A stretch of DNA of 64,000 bases. Source: Janthinobacterium sp. ROICE36. GTDB taxonomy: Bacteria > Pseudomonadota > Gammaproteobacteria > Burkholderiales > Burkholderiaceae_D. The number at the start of each line of letters is the position of its first letter. The stretch's first letter is position 1. The notes beneath the pieces are model-generated. The model worked only from the letters and a program-made list of their open reading frames with translations, had not been told where the DNA came from and searched no databases. The position numbers and the translations under genes were made by a program. The stretch is from assembly GCF_002869965.1 (NCBI RefSeq), contig NZ_PEBS01000016.1:1-64000 (forward strand). The letters run 5' to 3'. Of this stretch, positions 29,333 to 37,961 are shown one piece after another.

Positions 29333-31840
29333 TTATTTGCCTGCCGGCTTGATGTCGGCGGCTGGCGGCGGGGCGTTCTTCACATATTTCTCCAGCCAAT
29401 TGTTGCTTTCATACAGCATCTGCATGATCGATTCGCGCGCGCGGTAGCCGTGGCTCTCATTCGGCAGCATCACCAGGCGCGCCGTGCCGCCCAATCCCTT
29501 GACGGCCTGGAACATGCGCTCGCTCTGGATGGGGAAGGTGCCCGAGTTGTTGTCTTGCTCGCCATGGATCATCAGCAGCGCATCTTTGATCTTGTCCGCA
29601 TAGTTAAACGGCGACATGGCCTGGTAGACGGCCGGCGCCTGCCAGAACGAGCGCTCTTCCGCCTGGAAGCCGAACGGTGTCAGGCTGCGGTTATAGGCGC
29701 CGCTGCGGGCGATGCCGGCACGGAACAGCCGTGTGTGCGCCAGCAAATTGCCCGTCATGAAGGCGCCATACGAGTGGCCGCCGATGGCGATGCGGTTGCG
29801 GTCGGACACGCCACGGCGCACCACTTCGTCGACGGCTGCCTCGGCATCGGCCACCAGTTGCGGCAGATACGTGTCGTTCGGTTCCTGCTCGCCGCTTCCC
29901 ACGATGGGGAAGGATGGATTGTCGAGCACGGCGTAACCCATGGACAGGAAAGCGGCCGGGCCCCAGTAGCTGACGGCATTGAATTTGTAGGGCGAACCCT
30001 TGGTCTGGCTGGCGGCACTGGCCGTCTTGAATTCTTGCGGGTAGGCCCACATCAGGGTCGGCAGCGGACCGTCGCGGCGGGCGTCATAGTTCGGCGGCAG
30101 CATCAGGGTGGCCGTCAAGTCCACGCCGTCGGCGCGCTTGTAGCGGATCAACTCTTTCTGCACGTCCTTCAATTGTGGCAAAGGATGGGGGAAATGCGTG
30201 AGAGCCGTCAGCTGCGCCGCGCCCTGCTGTTTCAGGTTGCGCACAAAGTAATTCGGCTGTTCGGTGGGCGATTCGCGCGTCGACAGCAAACGGCTGCCAT
30301 CCTCGTCCAGCACGGCCACCACGTTTTCATAATAGGGCGCGGCGCTCTGGAACAGCCGCTCCTTGTGTTTCGTCGCCAGGTTCAGGCGGTCGATGAAGGG
30401 ACGGTCGCCATCCTTCGAGGCGCCCTGCCCGTCGAGCAGGATGGAACCGTCGACGGCGATGAGCAATCGCGGCAAGCCGGCTGCGTCCGCGCGCATGACG
30501 GGCTGACCCGGATCGTTGTAGCGGTCTTCCAAGGAACCGGCGTACACGAGGTCGCCGGGCTTGCCGGCAACGGCGGACGGCTGGTCCGGCTGGATGCGCC
30601 ACTGCTTGACGGCGCGCGTCTTGTACCACGCTTCGCTCAGCAGGGCCAGGTCGCCGCGGCCCCAGGCCACGCCCGCATAACGCGAACCGAGCCTGGCCAG
30701 CACGACCGGCTTGGCCGCAAATGGCGCCGCCTGCGTGTAGACGATGTCGCGGATCTCGGCCGCCTTGGCCGGGTCGCCGCCATCCTGCGCTTCGGCCCAC
30801 ACCAGGGTGGCGGGCGCGTCGACCCGCCAGCTGACGGAACGCACGCCGGCGGACACGGCATCATTGCCCGGCGGCAGCCCTTCCTCCAGCGGCAGGGTCG
30901 CCACCGCATGCAGCACTTTGCCATTCAGGTCGCGCACGTCGATCTTGTGGCCGAAGTCATGCGCCGGCACGATATAGGAATACGGACGCACGATGCTGGT
31001 CGTCAGCAGGTGCTTGCCATCGGGCGAGGCCGACACGCGCGAGAACTGGCCCGGCTGCCCGACCAGGCGCTGCTTGCCGGCCACGTCCAGCAAGGCCAGC
31101 TGGATGGTCGTGTAGTGCCCGAACAGCTGGGCATCCTGCTCGTTTTTCAACAGGTCGGGATAGGTGCGCAATTGCTTGACGCCGCCGCCAGGCACGCTGT
31201 CCTGGATGGATGGGCCCGTCGGAATGGCGCTGGCCACGGGCGCCGCACCCAGCTTGGCCGGTTTCAGTTGCACCAGCAGGGTCTTGCTGTCGGGCATCCA
31301 GGAAAAGCCGCGACCGTAAACGGCCGACAGCGATTGATTGCCCAGCTTGCGCGCCGTTTTCGTCTGCACGTCGAGCAGCCACAGCTCCACACCGGACTCC
31401 TTCACGCCCTTGGCGGGATCGGCAAAGGCGATGTGCGTAAACGCCAGGTAGCGCTGGTCGGGCGACCAGGCCAGGTCGGCGATGCGGGGCGACGCGGGCA
31501 AGCCGCTGACCTTGATCTCTTTCTGCGTATCGATGTCGAGCAAGCCCAGTCCCGTGTGAAAACTGAAACGGCTGGCCGAATACGTGCGCGGATTGATGCG
31601 CAGGCCCGCCAGCTTCAGTTCCGGCTGTGCCACTTCGCTGATGCTGGGCAGCGATGGCGTGGGCAGCACGGCGGCCAGATTGCGTTTCGGGCTCAGGCTC
31701 AAGGTCGGTGCGCGCGGCGCATCGACGATGGCTTGCAGGGGCGCAGGTGGCATTTGATAGCCGCCATCTTGCGCCACGGCCAGGCAGGACGAGGCCATCA
31801 GGCCGACAGTAATGGGCAGCAAAGGCAAACGAGTAGACAT
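29333..31840 (-). CDS. Exported S9 family (prolyl oligopeptidase-type) serine peptidase
   Basis: An 835-aa protein with a signal peptide (MSTRLPLLPITVGLMASSCLAVAQ). Residues about 40-560 form the beta-propeller, with WD40/PD40-like strands (RIADLAWSPDQRYLAFT, SRVSASPDGKHLLTTS). Residues about 580-830 form the alpha/beta hydrolase. The nucleophile is Ser690 in GGHSYGAFMTG; the acid is likely the Asp in HGEQDNNSG and the His in NESHGYR. It is most like the secreted glutamyl endopeptidase-type members of S9. It probably degrades peptides in the periplasm. Start at 31840 has GGAG upstream and begins the signal peptide. Monocistronic, divergent from the next gene. Confidence 0.9.
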   Translation of the reverse strand: MSTRLPLLPITVGLMASSCLAVAQDGGYQMPPAPLQAIVDAPRAPTLSLSPKRNLAAVLPTPSLPSISEVAQPELKLAGLRINPRTYSASRFSFHTGLGLLDIDTQKEIKVSGLPASPRIADLAWSPDQRYLAFTHIAFADPAKGVKESGVELWLLDVQTKTARKLGNQSLSAVYGRGFSWMPDSKTLLVQLKPAKLGAAPVASAIPTGPSIQDSVPGGGVKQLRTYPDLLKNEQDAQLFGHYTTIQLALLDVAGKQRLVGQPGQFSRVSASPDGKHLLTTSIVRPYSYIVPAHDFGHKIDVRDLNGKVLHAVATLPLEEGLPPGNDAVSAGVRSVSWRVDAPATLVWAEAQDGGDPAKAAEIRDIVYTQAAPFAAKPVVLARLGSRYAGVAWGRGDLALLSEAWYKTRAVKQWRIQPDQPSAVAGKPGDLVYAGSLEDRYNDPGQPVMRADAAGLPRLLIAVDGSILLDGQGASKDGDRPFIDRLNLATKHKERLFQSAAPYYENVVAVLDEDGSRLLSTRESPTEQPNYFVRNLKQQGAAQLTALTHFPHPLPQLKDVQKELIRYKRADGVDLTATLMLPPNYDARRDGPLPTLMWAYPQEFKTASAASQTKGSPYKFNAVSYWGPAAFLSMGYAVLDNPSFPIVGSGEQEPNDTYLPQLVADAEAAVDEVVRRGVSDRNRIAIGGHSYGAFMTGNLLAHTRLFRAGIARSGAYNRSLTPFGFQAEERSFWQAPAVYQAMSPFNYADKIKDALLMIHGEQDNNSGTFPIQSERMFQAVKGLGGTARLVMLPNESHGYRARESIMQMLYESNNWLEKYVKNAPPPAADIKPAGK

Positions 31841-32029
31841 GAAACTCCAGTATAGGAAGGTGGCGACAACAAGCGAGCGCACCGCGCCGCTCATGGCGGC
31901 ACTTGGTGACAAGGCATAGTGCGTTCATGCCAAGCATATGTCAACCAGCAACTTTTACCGTTTGACAAGCATCGCCGCCCGCCCCTATCTCGCTTACAAT
32001 CGCTGTTTTACCCGTACCCGAATGCCTAC
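31841..32029. promoter_or_regulatory. Divergent promoter region
   Basis: This 189-bp gap separates divergently transcribed genes. TTGACA at 31962-31967 and TACAAT at 31995-32000 both point toward the plus-strand gene but are 27 bp apart, too far for one sigma70 promoter; TACAAT may pair with a weaker -35. No coding sequence is seen. Confidence 0.35.
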
Positions 32030-32548
32030 ATGGAAACCACTACCCTCGCCCTGCTGCTCCTGGTCCCACTGCTGGTCTGGCGCATTTATTCACGCCTGAA
32101 GAAACTGGTGGCGCGCCAGAAATCGCAGCTGTGGCGGCACTGGAGCGTGGCGATCGCCTTGCCCGCGCTGCTGCTGTTCCTGGCAACGACGACGAAATTC
32201 GACGTCCTGCCCCTGTCCAGCCTGGGCGCGGCTGCGCTGGCCGGTGGCTGGCTGGGCGTGCTGGGCTTGAAGCTGACGCGCTTCGAGCAAGTCGGCAAGG
32301 ATTTCTTTTTTACCCAGCACCGCTACCTGGGCCTGGCCATCACGATGCTGTTCATCGCCCGCTTGCTGTACCGCGGCATGGAAATCTACCTGAACACGCG
32401 CCAGGACGTGCCCGTGCCGCCGCCACCGTTCGGCCACAGCCCGCTGACCATGGCTGCCTACGGCCTCGTCATCGGCTACTATGCCGTGTATGCGTGGGGC
32501 CTGCTGCGCTGGCGCCAGCGCAACCAGCCCTTGCAAGCCGCCGAATAA
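32030..32548 (+). CDS. Multi-pass inner-membrane protein, possibly DUF1453/CcdC-like
   Basis: A 172-aa protein with about five hydrophobic helices: TTLALLLLVPLLVWRIY, then a basic cytoplasmic loop (SRLKKLVARQKSQ), WSVAIALPALLLFLA, LGAAALAGGWLGVLG, YLGLAITMLFIARLLY, and MAAYGLVIGYYAVYAWGLL. A basic TRFEQ motif and a QHRYLG segment resemble DUF1453 (CcdC-like) membrane proteins, but this is a weak match by eye. The ATG at 32030 is used because it begins the first helix; an upstream Met would add a soluble, non-conserved tail. It ends 6 bp from the convergent neighbour's stop. Confidence 0.65.
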   Translation: METTTLALLLLVPLLVWRIYSRLKKLVARQKSQLWRHWSVAIALPALLLFLATTTKFDVLPLSSLGAAALAGGWLGVLGLKLTRFEQVGKDFFFTQHRYLGLAITMLFIARLLYRGMEIYLNTRQDVPVPPPPFGHSPLTMAAYGLVIGYYAVYAWGLLRWRQRNQPLQAAE

Positions 32549-32554
32549 GCCGGG

Positions 32555-33355
32555 TCAGTAGTACTGGCACAGGCCTGCACAGCTTGTCACCGCCAGCGCC
32601 TGGCGTATCGTCGCCAGCGCCGGCGCCAGGGCGGGATCGAGGTCCTTGTCCGCATCAGCGAGGCTGATCAGCAGGCGTTCGCGCAAGGGCGGCGCCATCA
32701 GATTGGCATTCGCCGTAGCGTGCTGCGCCGCCGCTTCCAGCATCCGCTTCTTTTGCGCCACGTTCCAGAACGGCACCTGCACAAACTGCACCACGTTCGC
32801 AAACATGGTGCTCGATCCCTTGCTGAAGGCGCGGGCGCGCATGCGCTCGGCACCGCTCACCTCCTGCGCCGGCTGCGTGCTGAACTCGGCTTCCATCAAG
32901 CCGATCAAGTGCGCATGGCAATGCATGCCAAAGGCAAAGAAAGTACTCATTTCATCGCCATAATTGGCCAGGTTCTGCGTCACTTGTTCCTTGCGCGCCT
33001 GCTGCAATTCGGCGCCAGACAGCGGCAGCGGCAGCGCGAGGCCAAATTGGTAATAGGCCTTGCCCAAGTTGGTGGCACGCTCGCACAGGGCCACGCTCTG
33101 GTTCATGTCCTGCAGCGCCGCGACGGGCGCCTGGAACAGGCGCGGCGCATCGCTCATCCGGGCAAACAACGCTGCCACGTCAGCGTCGCCCAGGCGCGGC
33201 AAGCCGCCTTGTGGCGTCGCCTTGGCCATCAGCGCTTCCAGCTGGCCGCTGGCTTGCTGGAAATCGGTATAGCTGTCGGCCCAGGCTGCAGGCGTGGCAA
33301 GCAGCGCGCCCAAGAACAGGCTACGCAGACGGCGGGTGAGAATCGGAGTGGGCAA
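32555..33355 (-). CDS. Exported protein of unknown function, last gene of the Mks-like operon
   Basis: A 266-aa protein with a Sec signal (RRLRSLFLGALLATPAAWA). Start is a TTG at 33355; no ATG could give the signal sequence. The mature part is mostly helical (YTDFQQASGQLEALMAKA, ATNLGKAYYQFGLALPL, MFANVVQFVQVPFWNVAQKKRM) and holds several Cys, including C in a FGMHCHAHLIG motif and a C-terminal TSCAGLCQYY that may form a disulphide. I do not recognise a family. It begins 15 bp after the DUF4424 gene, so the two exported products are probably made together with the SMC-type proteins upstream. Confidence 0.7.
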   Translation of the reverse strand: MPTPILTRRLRSLFLGALLATPAAWADSYTDFQQASGQLEALMAKATPQGGLPRLGDADVAALFARMSDAPRLFQAPVAALQDMNQSVALCERATNLGKAYYQFGLALPLPLSGAELQQARKEQVTQNLANYGDEMSTFFAFGMHCHAHLIGLMEAEFSTQPAQEVSGAERMRARAFSKGSSTMFANVVQFVQVPFWNVAQKKRMLEAAAQHATANANLMAPPLRERLLISLADADKDLDPALAPALATIRQALAVTSCAGLCQYY

Positions 33356-33370
33356 GGCGCTGTCTTTCTA

Positions 33371-34387
33371 TTACTTCAGCAAGTAATGGGGGCGCAAGGC
33401 AGGCGCCTCGCCCGTATTCTCGCTGCCGCCCTCGACATTGCCGAAATACACGTTCAAATCCTGCTGCGGACGGAAGTTGCGCAACTTGACTTGCAAGGTG
33501 GTGGGATTGATCTTGGTAAACGTGCCAGGGAAGCACAGACTGATCAGCTCGTCCGGCTTGCCTTTGACCAGGTTCAAGGTGAAGTCTTCGATGCCATTCT
33601 TCCAGGTGTTGCCCGTCTTCAGGATGTATGAGACCCACTTGGCATTGACGAAGCCGCTTTCGCCTTGCTGGGCTGCCAGGCGGTTCCACGTCTTGTAGAA
33701 GGCCTTGTCGCCGCAGTATTTCTTTTCAAATGCATTGCCATCGCCCAGGTAGGACGCACCGGGGCCGGCCGCGACGAAGGGCGCATATTGATGGCGCACG
33801 CGCACCGTTTTACCGGCAGGGAATTTCTGCTGCCACTGGTAGACCACCGTCACGGACCAGGCAGGCACCCATTCTTCGTCTTCGGACAGCTTGGCCAGCA
33901 AGCCTTCGGCCACCATGGCTTTTTTCTGCGCGGCGGTCAAGGGCGCCACCTTTTTTCCGAACGGGCTGAATGACGGGAAATAGGCGACTTGCGCGTCCGA
34001 CAGGCCCAGCTGCGCCAAGCGCGCCGTCACATCACGGCCGTCGAGTTTGGCGATCAGCACGGTCTGATAGTCCTTGCGCTTGCCGTCAACCTCGATCGAG
34101 AACTGCTGCGGCTGGCCATAGTACGTGGGCGACTGGTGGTAGCCGGCCTGGTAGGCAGGCAGCGGGAAGATGATGGTCTCTTCCACATCGCTTTTCGATT
34201 CGTTGAAAAATTCGTACTCGACCTTGATCAAGTCCGTGCTGACGGTCAGCACTTCCTTTTTCATGGCCACGGCGTCGGTCTTGCCGACGATAATGCCGCC
34301 CGCGCTGACCGAACCGATGCCGTCATTGGCCATCGCTGGCGCCGCGAACGCCAGCGCCAGCGCGGCCGACAGCAGTAAATGGCGCAT
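33371..34387 (-). CDS. DUF4424 family exported protein, translationally coupled to the SMC-like gene
   Basis: A 338-aa protein with signal peptide MRHLLLSAALALAFAAPAMA. The mature start (NDGIGSVSAGGIIVGKTDAVAMKKEVLTVS in part, then IKVEYEFFNESKSDVEETIIFPLP) matches the beta-rich DUF4424 family, where a similar N-terminal motif precedes an immunoglobulin-like core. Function of the family is unknown; it sits in the periplasm. Its ATG overlaps the TGA of the upstream SMC-like gene by one base (34387), so translation is coupled. This pairing of a periplasmic protein with a chromosome-handling ATPase is odd; it may be simple co-transcription. Confidence 0.82.
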   Translation of the reverse strand: MRHLLLSAALALAFAAPAMANDGIGSVSAGGIIVGKTDAVAMKKEVLTVSTDLIKVEYEFFNESKSDVEETIIFPLPAYQAGYHQSPTYYGQPQQFSIEVDGKRKDYQTVLIAKLDGRDVTARLAQLGLSDAQVAYFPSFSPFGKKVAPLTAAQKKAMVAEGLLAKLSEDEEWVPAWSVTVVYQWQQKFPAGKTVRVRHQYAPFVAAGPGASYLGDGNAFEKKYCGDKAFYKTWNRLAAQQGESGFVNAKWVSYILKTGNTWKNGIEDFTLNLVKGKPDELISLCFPGTFTKINPTTLQVKLRNFRPQQDLNVYFGNVEGGSENTGEAPALRPHYLLK

Positions 34388-37218
34388 CACGCCACCTTGC
34401 CCGATGCCGGATCGACTCGGCGCTGCAGCACGAAAATCGGTTGTGCCCATTGCGTATCCTTTTTCTTCTTGCTGGTGATCAAAGTCAGCTCCGATGGATC
34501 GTAGACATCTGTGTTGTGCGTCAACGGCGTCGTCATCAGGTATTGCGCTTGCGTGTTTTTCAGGAACTCGCCCACCAGCTGGATGTTGCGGATGTCGAGG
34601 TGGGCAAACGGTTCGTCGATGAAGACGAAGCCGCCGGAACCGTCTTCCGATTTCAGCAAGCCGATTAACAGCACCAGCGACTTCATCACCTGCTGGCCGC
34701 CCGATGCTTCGCCATCGTTCATGCCGATCACGCCCTTGCCGTCAAACTTGAAGCGCACGTGCAGGCCCGCCTGCGACAGTTGCACGTCGTCGTTTTCCAG
34801 GCGCACCGGGTCGGCATGCACTTCGATGCCGGCCAGTTCGCCCAGCTCCTTGATGTTCTTGCTGTAAGTCTTGATGGTGTAACGCAAGCGCTCCATGTAA
34901 GCGCCACGCGCGTTGCCCGTCGCTTCGATGGCGCGGTTATTCTGGTAGCGGCGCTCGTCCGTTTCCGACTGGCGGCCATGCAACTGGTCCGACAGGCGGT
35001 GATGCTGGTCGATGACGGTAGCGTCGAGTTCCCAGTCGTCTCGCGCCAGACTGTTTTGCAGGCTGGCCACGCGCAGATCGACCTGGTGCGCATTCTGGTG
35101 CTCGGCCACGAGCGCCGCGCGTCGGCCCGGCCTGCGCCAGCTTTTCGGCAAATGGCGCCACGCATGGCGCAAGGCCAGCAAGGCGCGCGCATGCTCGGCG
35201 CGCTGTTCAATTTGCTTCTTGTAACCGAGGCGCGATCCCGCTTCCGCTTCGGACAGGGCCAGGCGCGCGTTTTGCCACACGGTATCGACACGCGTACGCG
35301 CCACGGTGGCGTTCTTGGTGAGGTTTTGCAATTCGCCCAGACGGCCACCCACTTCCAGGCGCTCTTCCTTGAGCGGCTTCGAATTGCGCAACGCTTCGGC
35401 GAATTCATCCTGGCGCGCACTGAGTTCCTTGGCCGCGTCGACGCCGGCGATGCGCGCCTTCAGCGCGCCCACTTCGGCCGCCAGCTTCGAAATCGCCAGG
35501 GTCAAGGTATCTTCCTGCCCTTCCAGGCCCGGCAGCGAGCGCAGCAGCGCTTCCAGGCGGCCGCTGCGGCCAGCCTGGCCGAAACGGTAGCGCGATGCTT
35601 CCACGAACAGGGAGCGGCCGCCGCGGCGTTCGCGGTGATACGCCTCGGGTGTGATCCACTCTTCGTGGTTGCCCAGCTTGAAGCCCGCCTCCACGGAATC
35701 GACCCGCGCGATGCGCGACAGCTGCTCGATCAGCCAGCTGGGCACGGGCGCGGAAAATTTCACCACGGCCAGCAGGCTCTCGTCCTTGGCGACGGGCGCG
35801 GTGACCAGCTCGGGCACGATGAAGTGGCGATAGCGTTCCTTCTCCGCCAAACGGTAGGCGCTAGACGCATCCTTGGCTTTATCGAGCAAGACGACCGAAG
35901 CGTAACCGCCCAGCACGCCTTCGACGGCGCCCTGCCAGCGGCTGTCCGTCACTTCGACGATATCGGACAGCATCGCGTGGGCAATGCCCGCATCGCGCAG
36001 CGCGCGGCGCATGCCGCGCACATTGTCCGGCTCCGGCATGGCCGTCTTGCCTTGCAGCGCGGCAATGGTTGCCTGCTCAGCCGCAATGCGCGCCGACAGG
36101 GCGTCGCGCTGCTGGCGCTGCTGCAGCAATTGCGCTTCCTTCTGTTCCAGCTGGGCCGCCACTGCGGCGATATCGCTGCCCGAGTCGGCCGCCAGCTTGT
36201 GCAGACGCTCCTTCTGTTCCAGCAGGCTGTCCAGCGGTTTCAATTTCGCATTGATCAGGGAAAGGCGACTCTGCAGACCAATGGATTCCTGCTCCAGCAG
36301 GGTTTCATTCATCTGCGCGTCGGACAGGGCCTTGGCCTGCGCGGCCAGCGCATTGCGTTTATCGGTCAGTTGCTGGTCCGCCTGCGCCATCGGTTTGCGT
36401 GCATCGCGCAATTGCCGGCTGGCAATGGCGGCCTTTTCGCGCGCCTCGTGGTACTGCAGGCTGGGCAGCACTTCTTCCAGCAGGTTGCGACGTTCCTTGT
36501 GCAACCCTTCCCACTGGTGGTAATTGGCCACGCGCAGGCGCAAGCCTTCCAGGTTGGTCTTCGACGCTTCAAGTTCCGTCTCGAAACGTTTCAGTTCCAC
36601 TTCCGTATCGCGTTGGTGGCGCTTGGCTTCGTCGTAGGCGTCCAGCACTTCCTTGTCGCCGAAGACCTGGAATACCAGGTCGAGCAACTGGCGCGGCGCG
36701 TATTCGCACAATTTGTCCGTCTCGCCCTGCTCCAGCGCCAGCACTTTTGACATGGCCGGCGACAGGCCCGCATTGGCCAGGCGCTTGCGGTAGTTTTCCA
36801 CGCCCAGCCAATCGTTGGCGTCCGTGATGTCCTCGATCTGCACATTGCCCGGACGCATCAGATACTGGCGCTTCCAGTCGCCGCCATTCTTCTGGATCTG
36901 GCAAAACAGCGTCACTTCATCGTCGCTGAAGAAGCCGGAACTGCGGAACGGGCGGTTCGACAGCTGCTTGCCCACGTTCTTGTTGTCGACCACGGCGCGC
37001 AGCCAGGCCGTCTGCTGGCCCGAGTGGCGCGCATAGTGCTTATACGTGCGGCCCATCGAACAGTCGAGGCCGAACAAGGTGCGCAAGGCGTCGAGCAAGG
37101 TGGTCTTGCCCGAACCGTTCTGCCCCGCGATGGTGATGATCTTCGCGTCGAGCGGAATATTCTTGATGCGCTGCCAGTAATCCCAGTGCACCAGTTCAAG
37201 TGATTTGATATGAAACAT
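34387..37218 (-). CDS. mksB: SMC-like ATPase, MksB/JetC-type condensin subunit
   Basis: A 943-aa protein with every SMC landmark: Walker A at residues 32-39 (GQNGSGKT), a head extending to about 200 (ALEQGETDKL, RQLLDLVFQVFGDKEVLDAYDEA), a coiled-coil arm (about 200-390), a hinge-like globular segment (about 400-530; WQGAVEGVLGGYASVVLLD, FIVPELVT, GRSLFVEASRYRFG), a returning coiled coil (about 560-790), an ABC signature SGGQQ starting near 839 and Walker B FVFIDEP near 864-870 followed by the D-loop HLD. The length fits MksB better than MukB (about 1480 aa). It should form a dimer clamped by the MksF-like and MksE-like partners encoded just upstream and extrude DNA loops. A basic stretch near 700 (LPKSWRRPGRR) interrupts the coil. 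Confidence 0.75.
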   Translation of the reverse strand: MFHIKSLELVHWDYWQRIKNIPLDAKIITIAGQNGSGKTTLLDALRTLFGLDCSMGRTYKHYARHSGQQTAWLRAVVDNKNVGKQLSNRPFRSSGFFSDDEVTLFCQIQKNGGDWKRQYLMRPGNVQIEDITDANDWLGVENYRKRLANAGLSPAMSKVLALEQGETDKLCEYAPRQLLDLVFQVFGDKEVLDAYDEAKRHQRDTEVELKRFETELEASKTNLEGLRLRVANYHQWEGLHKERRNLLEEVLPSLQYHEAREKAAIASRQLRDARKPMAQADQQLTDKRNALAAQAKALSDAQMNETLLEQESIGLQSRLSLINAKLKPLDSLLEQKERLHKLAADSGSDIAAVAAQLEQKEAQLLQQRQQRDALSARIAAEQATIAALQGKTAMPEPDNVRGMRRALRDAGIAHAMLSDIVEVTDSRWQGAVEGVLGGYASVVLLDKAKDASSAYRLAEKERYRHFIVPELVTAPVAKDESLLAVVKFSAPVPSWLIEQLSRIARVDSVEAGFKLGNHEEWITPEAYHRERRGGRSLFVEASRYRFGQAGRSGRLEALLRSLPGLEGQEDTLTLAISKLAAEVGALKARIAGVDAAKELSARQDEFAEALRNSKPLKEERLEVGGRLGELQNLTKNATVARTRVDTVWQNARLALSEAEAGSRLGYKKQIEQRAEHARALLALRHAWRHLPKSWRRPGRRAALVAEHQNAHQVDLRVASLQNSLARDDWELDATVIDQHHRLSDQLHGRQSETDERRYQNNRAIEATGNARGAYMERLRYTIKTYSKNIKELGELAGIEVHADPVRLENDDVQLSQAGLHVRFKFDGKGVIGMNDGEASGGQQVMKSLVLLIGLLKSEDGSGGFVFIDEPFAHLDIRNIQLVGEFLKNTQAQYLMTTPLTHNTDVYDPSELTLITSKKKKDTQWAQPIFVLQRRVDPASGKVA

Positions 37219-37226
37219 GGGCGCTT

Positions 37227-37961
37227 TCAGTGAGGGAGGTCGGACGCAGGCTCGTCGCCCGCGTCTGGCAAGTCGCCGCTGTCGGCGGACAGGTCATCTG
37301 CCAGCTCGGCATCGGGGTCGACAGCCACCAGGCGGGCCGGCGCGCGCTTGAATACGTCGGCCAGGGCGCCATTGATGATGCGCTCTTTCAAGACGTCGGT
37401 GTCCATCATCAGGTCCAGCAGCGGACCTTCCAGGATAAAGTCGCCGCGCCGCTCGATGAAACCCAGCTTGGCCAGGGTGCCCAAATTCATGTCCATGCGC
37501 GTCTTCTTGCCCAGCTTGTCGCCGAAGTCGGACAGCAGCGCCTTGTAGGAAATGCCGATCGAGGCGTCTTCCGCGCGCGGCAACGGCTTTTCCGTGCCAA
37601 ACATGTCATTTTGATCATCATCGGCGTGCTGGTGCGTTTCCTGGCGTTCGCGCTTGGGCAGGATGATCTGCGCCCACAGCACCACCAGCAAGGCGACGCC
37701 ATCGCGTGCCAGGCCGAAATTATTGTTTTGCCACACGTCGCGCGCGCCGAAGATCTTCGGCTCGATGGTGCGCGTCAGAGCCAGGGTGACATGGTCGGCA
37801 TACACGTTGTCGAGCAGTTTCAAGCCGCAGGCCAGCAGGCGCGCATCGATCTCGGCGCGGAACAGCTCGTCGGACAGCACGCGCTTGACGAGCTTGTCGT
37901 CGCGGCGCAGGGTTTGATGCGTGAGCAGGCGCGCAATCAGGATTTGGGAATCGTCATTCAT
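37227..37961 (-). CDS. mksE: MksE/JetB-like condensin accessory protein (winged-helix KITE type)
   Basis: A 244-aa soluble protein. The core (LLVVLWAQIILPKRER, ISYKALLSDFGDKLGKKTRMDMNLGTLAKLGFIERRGDFILEG in pieces) has the winged-helix pattern of DUF4194/MksE proteins that bind the kleisin. An acidic tail (DPDAELADDLSADSGD) closes the protein. It overlaps the upstream kleisin-like gene by 8 bp and lies 8 bp before the SMC gene, the compact F-E-B order of mks operons. Assignment rests on context plus fold pattern; sequence identity by eye to characterised MksE is low. Confidence 0.65.
   Translation of the reverse strand: MNDDSQILIARLLTHQTLRRDDKLVKRVLSDELFRAEIDARLLACGLKLLDNVYADHVTLALTRTIEPKIFGARDVWQNNNFGLARDGVALLVVLWAQIILPKRERQETHQHADDDQNDMFGTEKPLPRAEDASIGISYKALLSDFGDKLGKKTRMDMNLGTLAKLGFIERRGDFILEGPLLDLMMDTDVLKERIINGALADVFKRAPARLVAVDPDAELADDLSADSGDLPDAGDEPASDLPH

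Noticed and set aside
34938..35161. A frameshift in the SMC-like gene, suggested by the basic stretch LPKSWRRPGRR in the coiled coil
   Set aside because: The frame stays open and coiled-coil-like sequence resumes at once on both sides; an insertion or loop is a simpler reading. An alignment would settle it.
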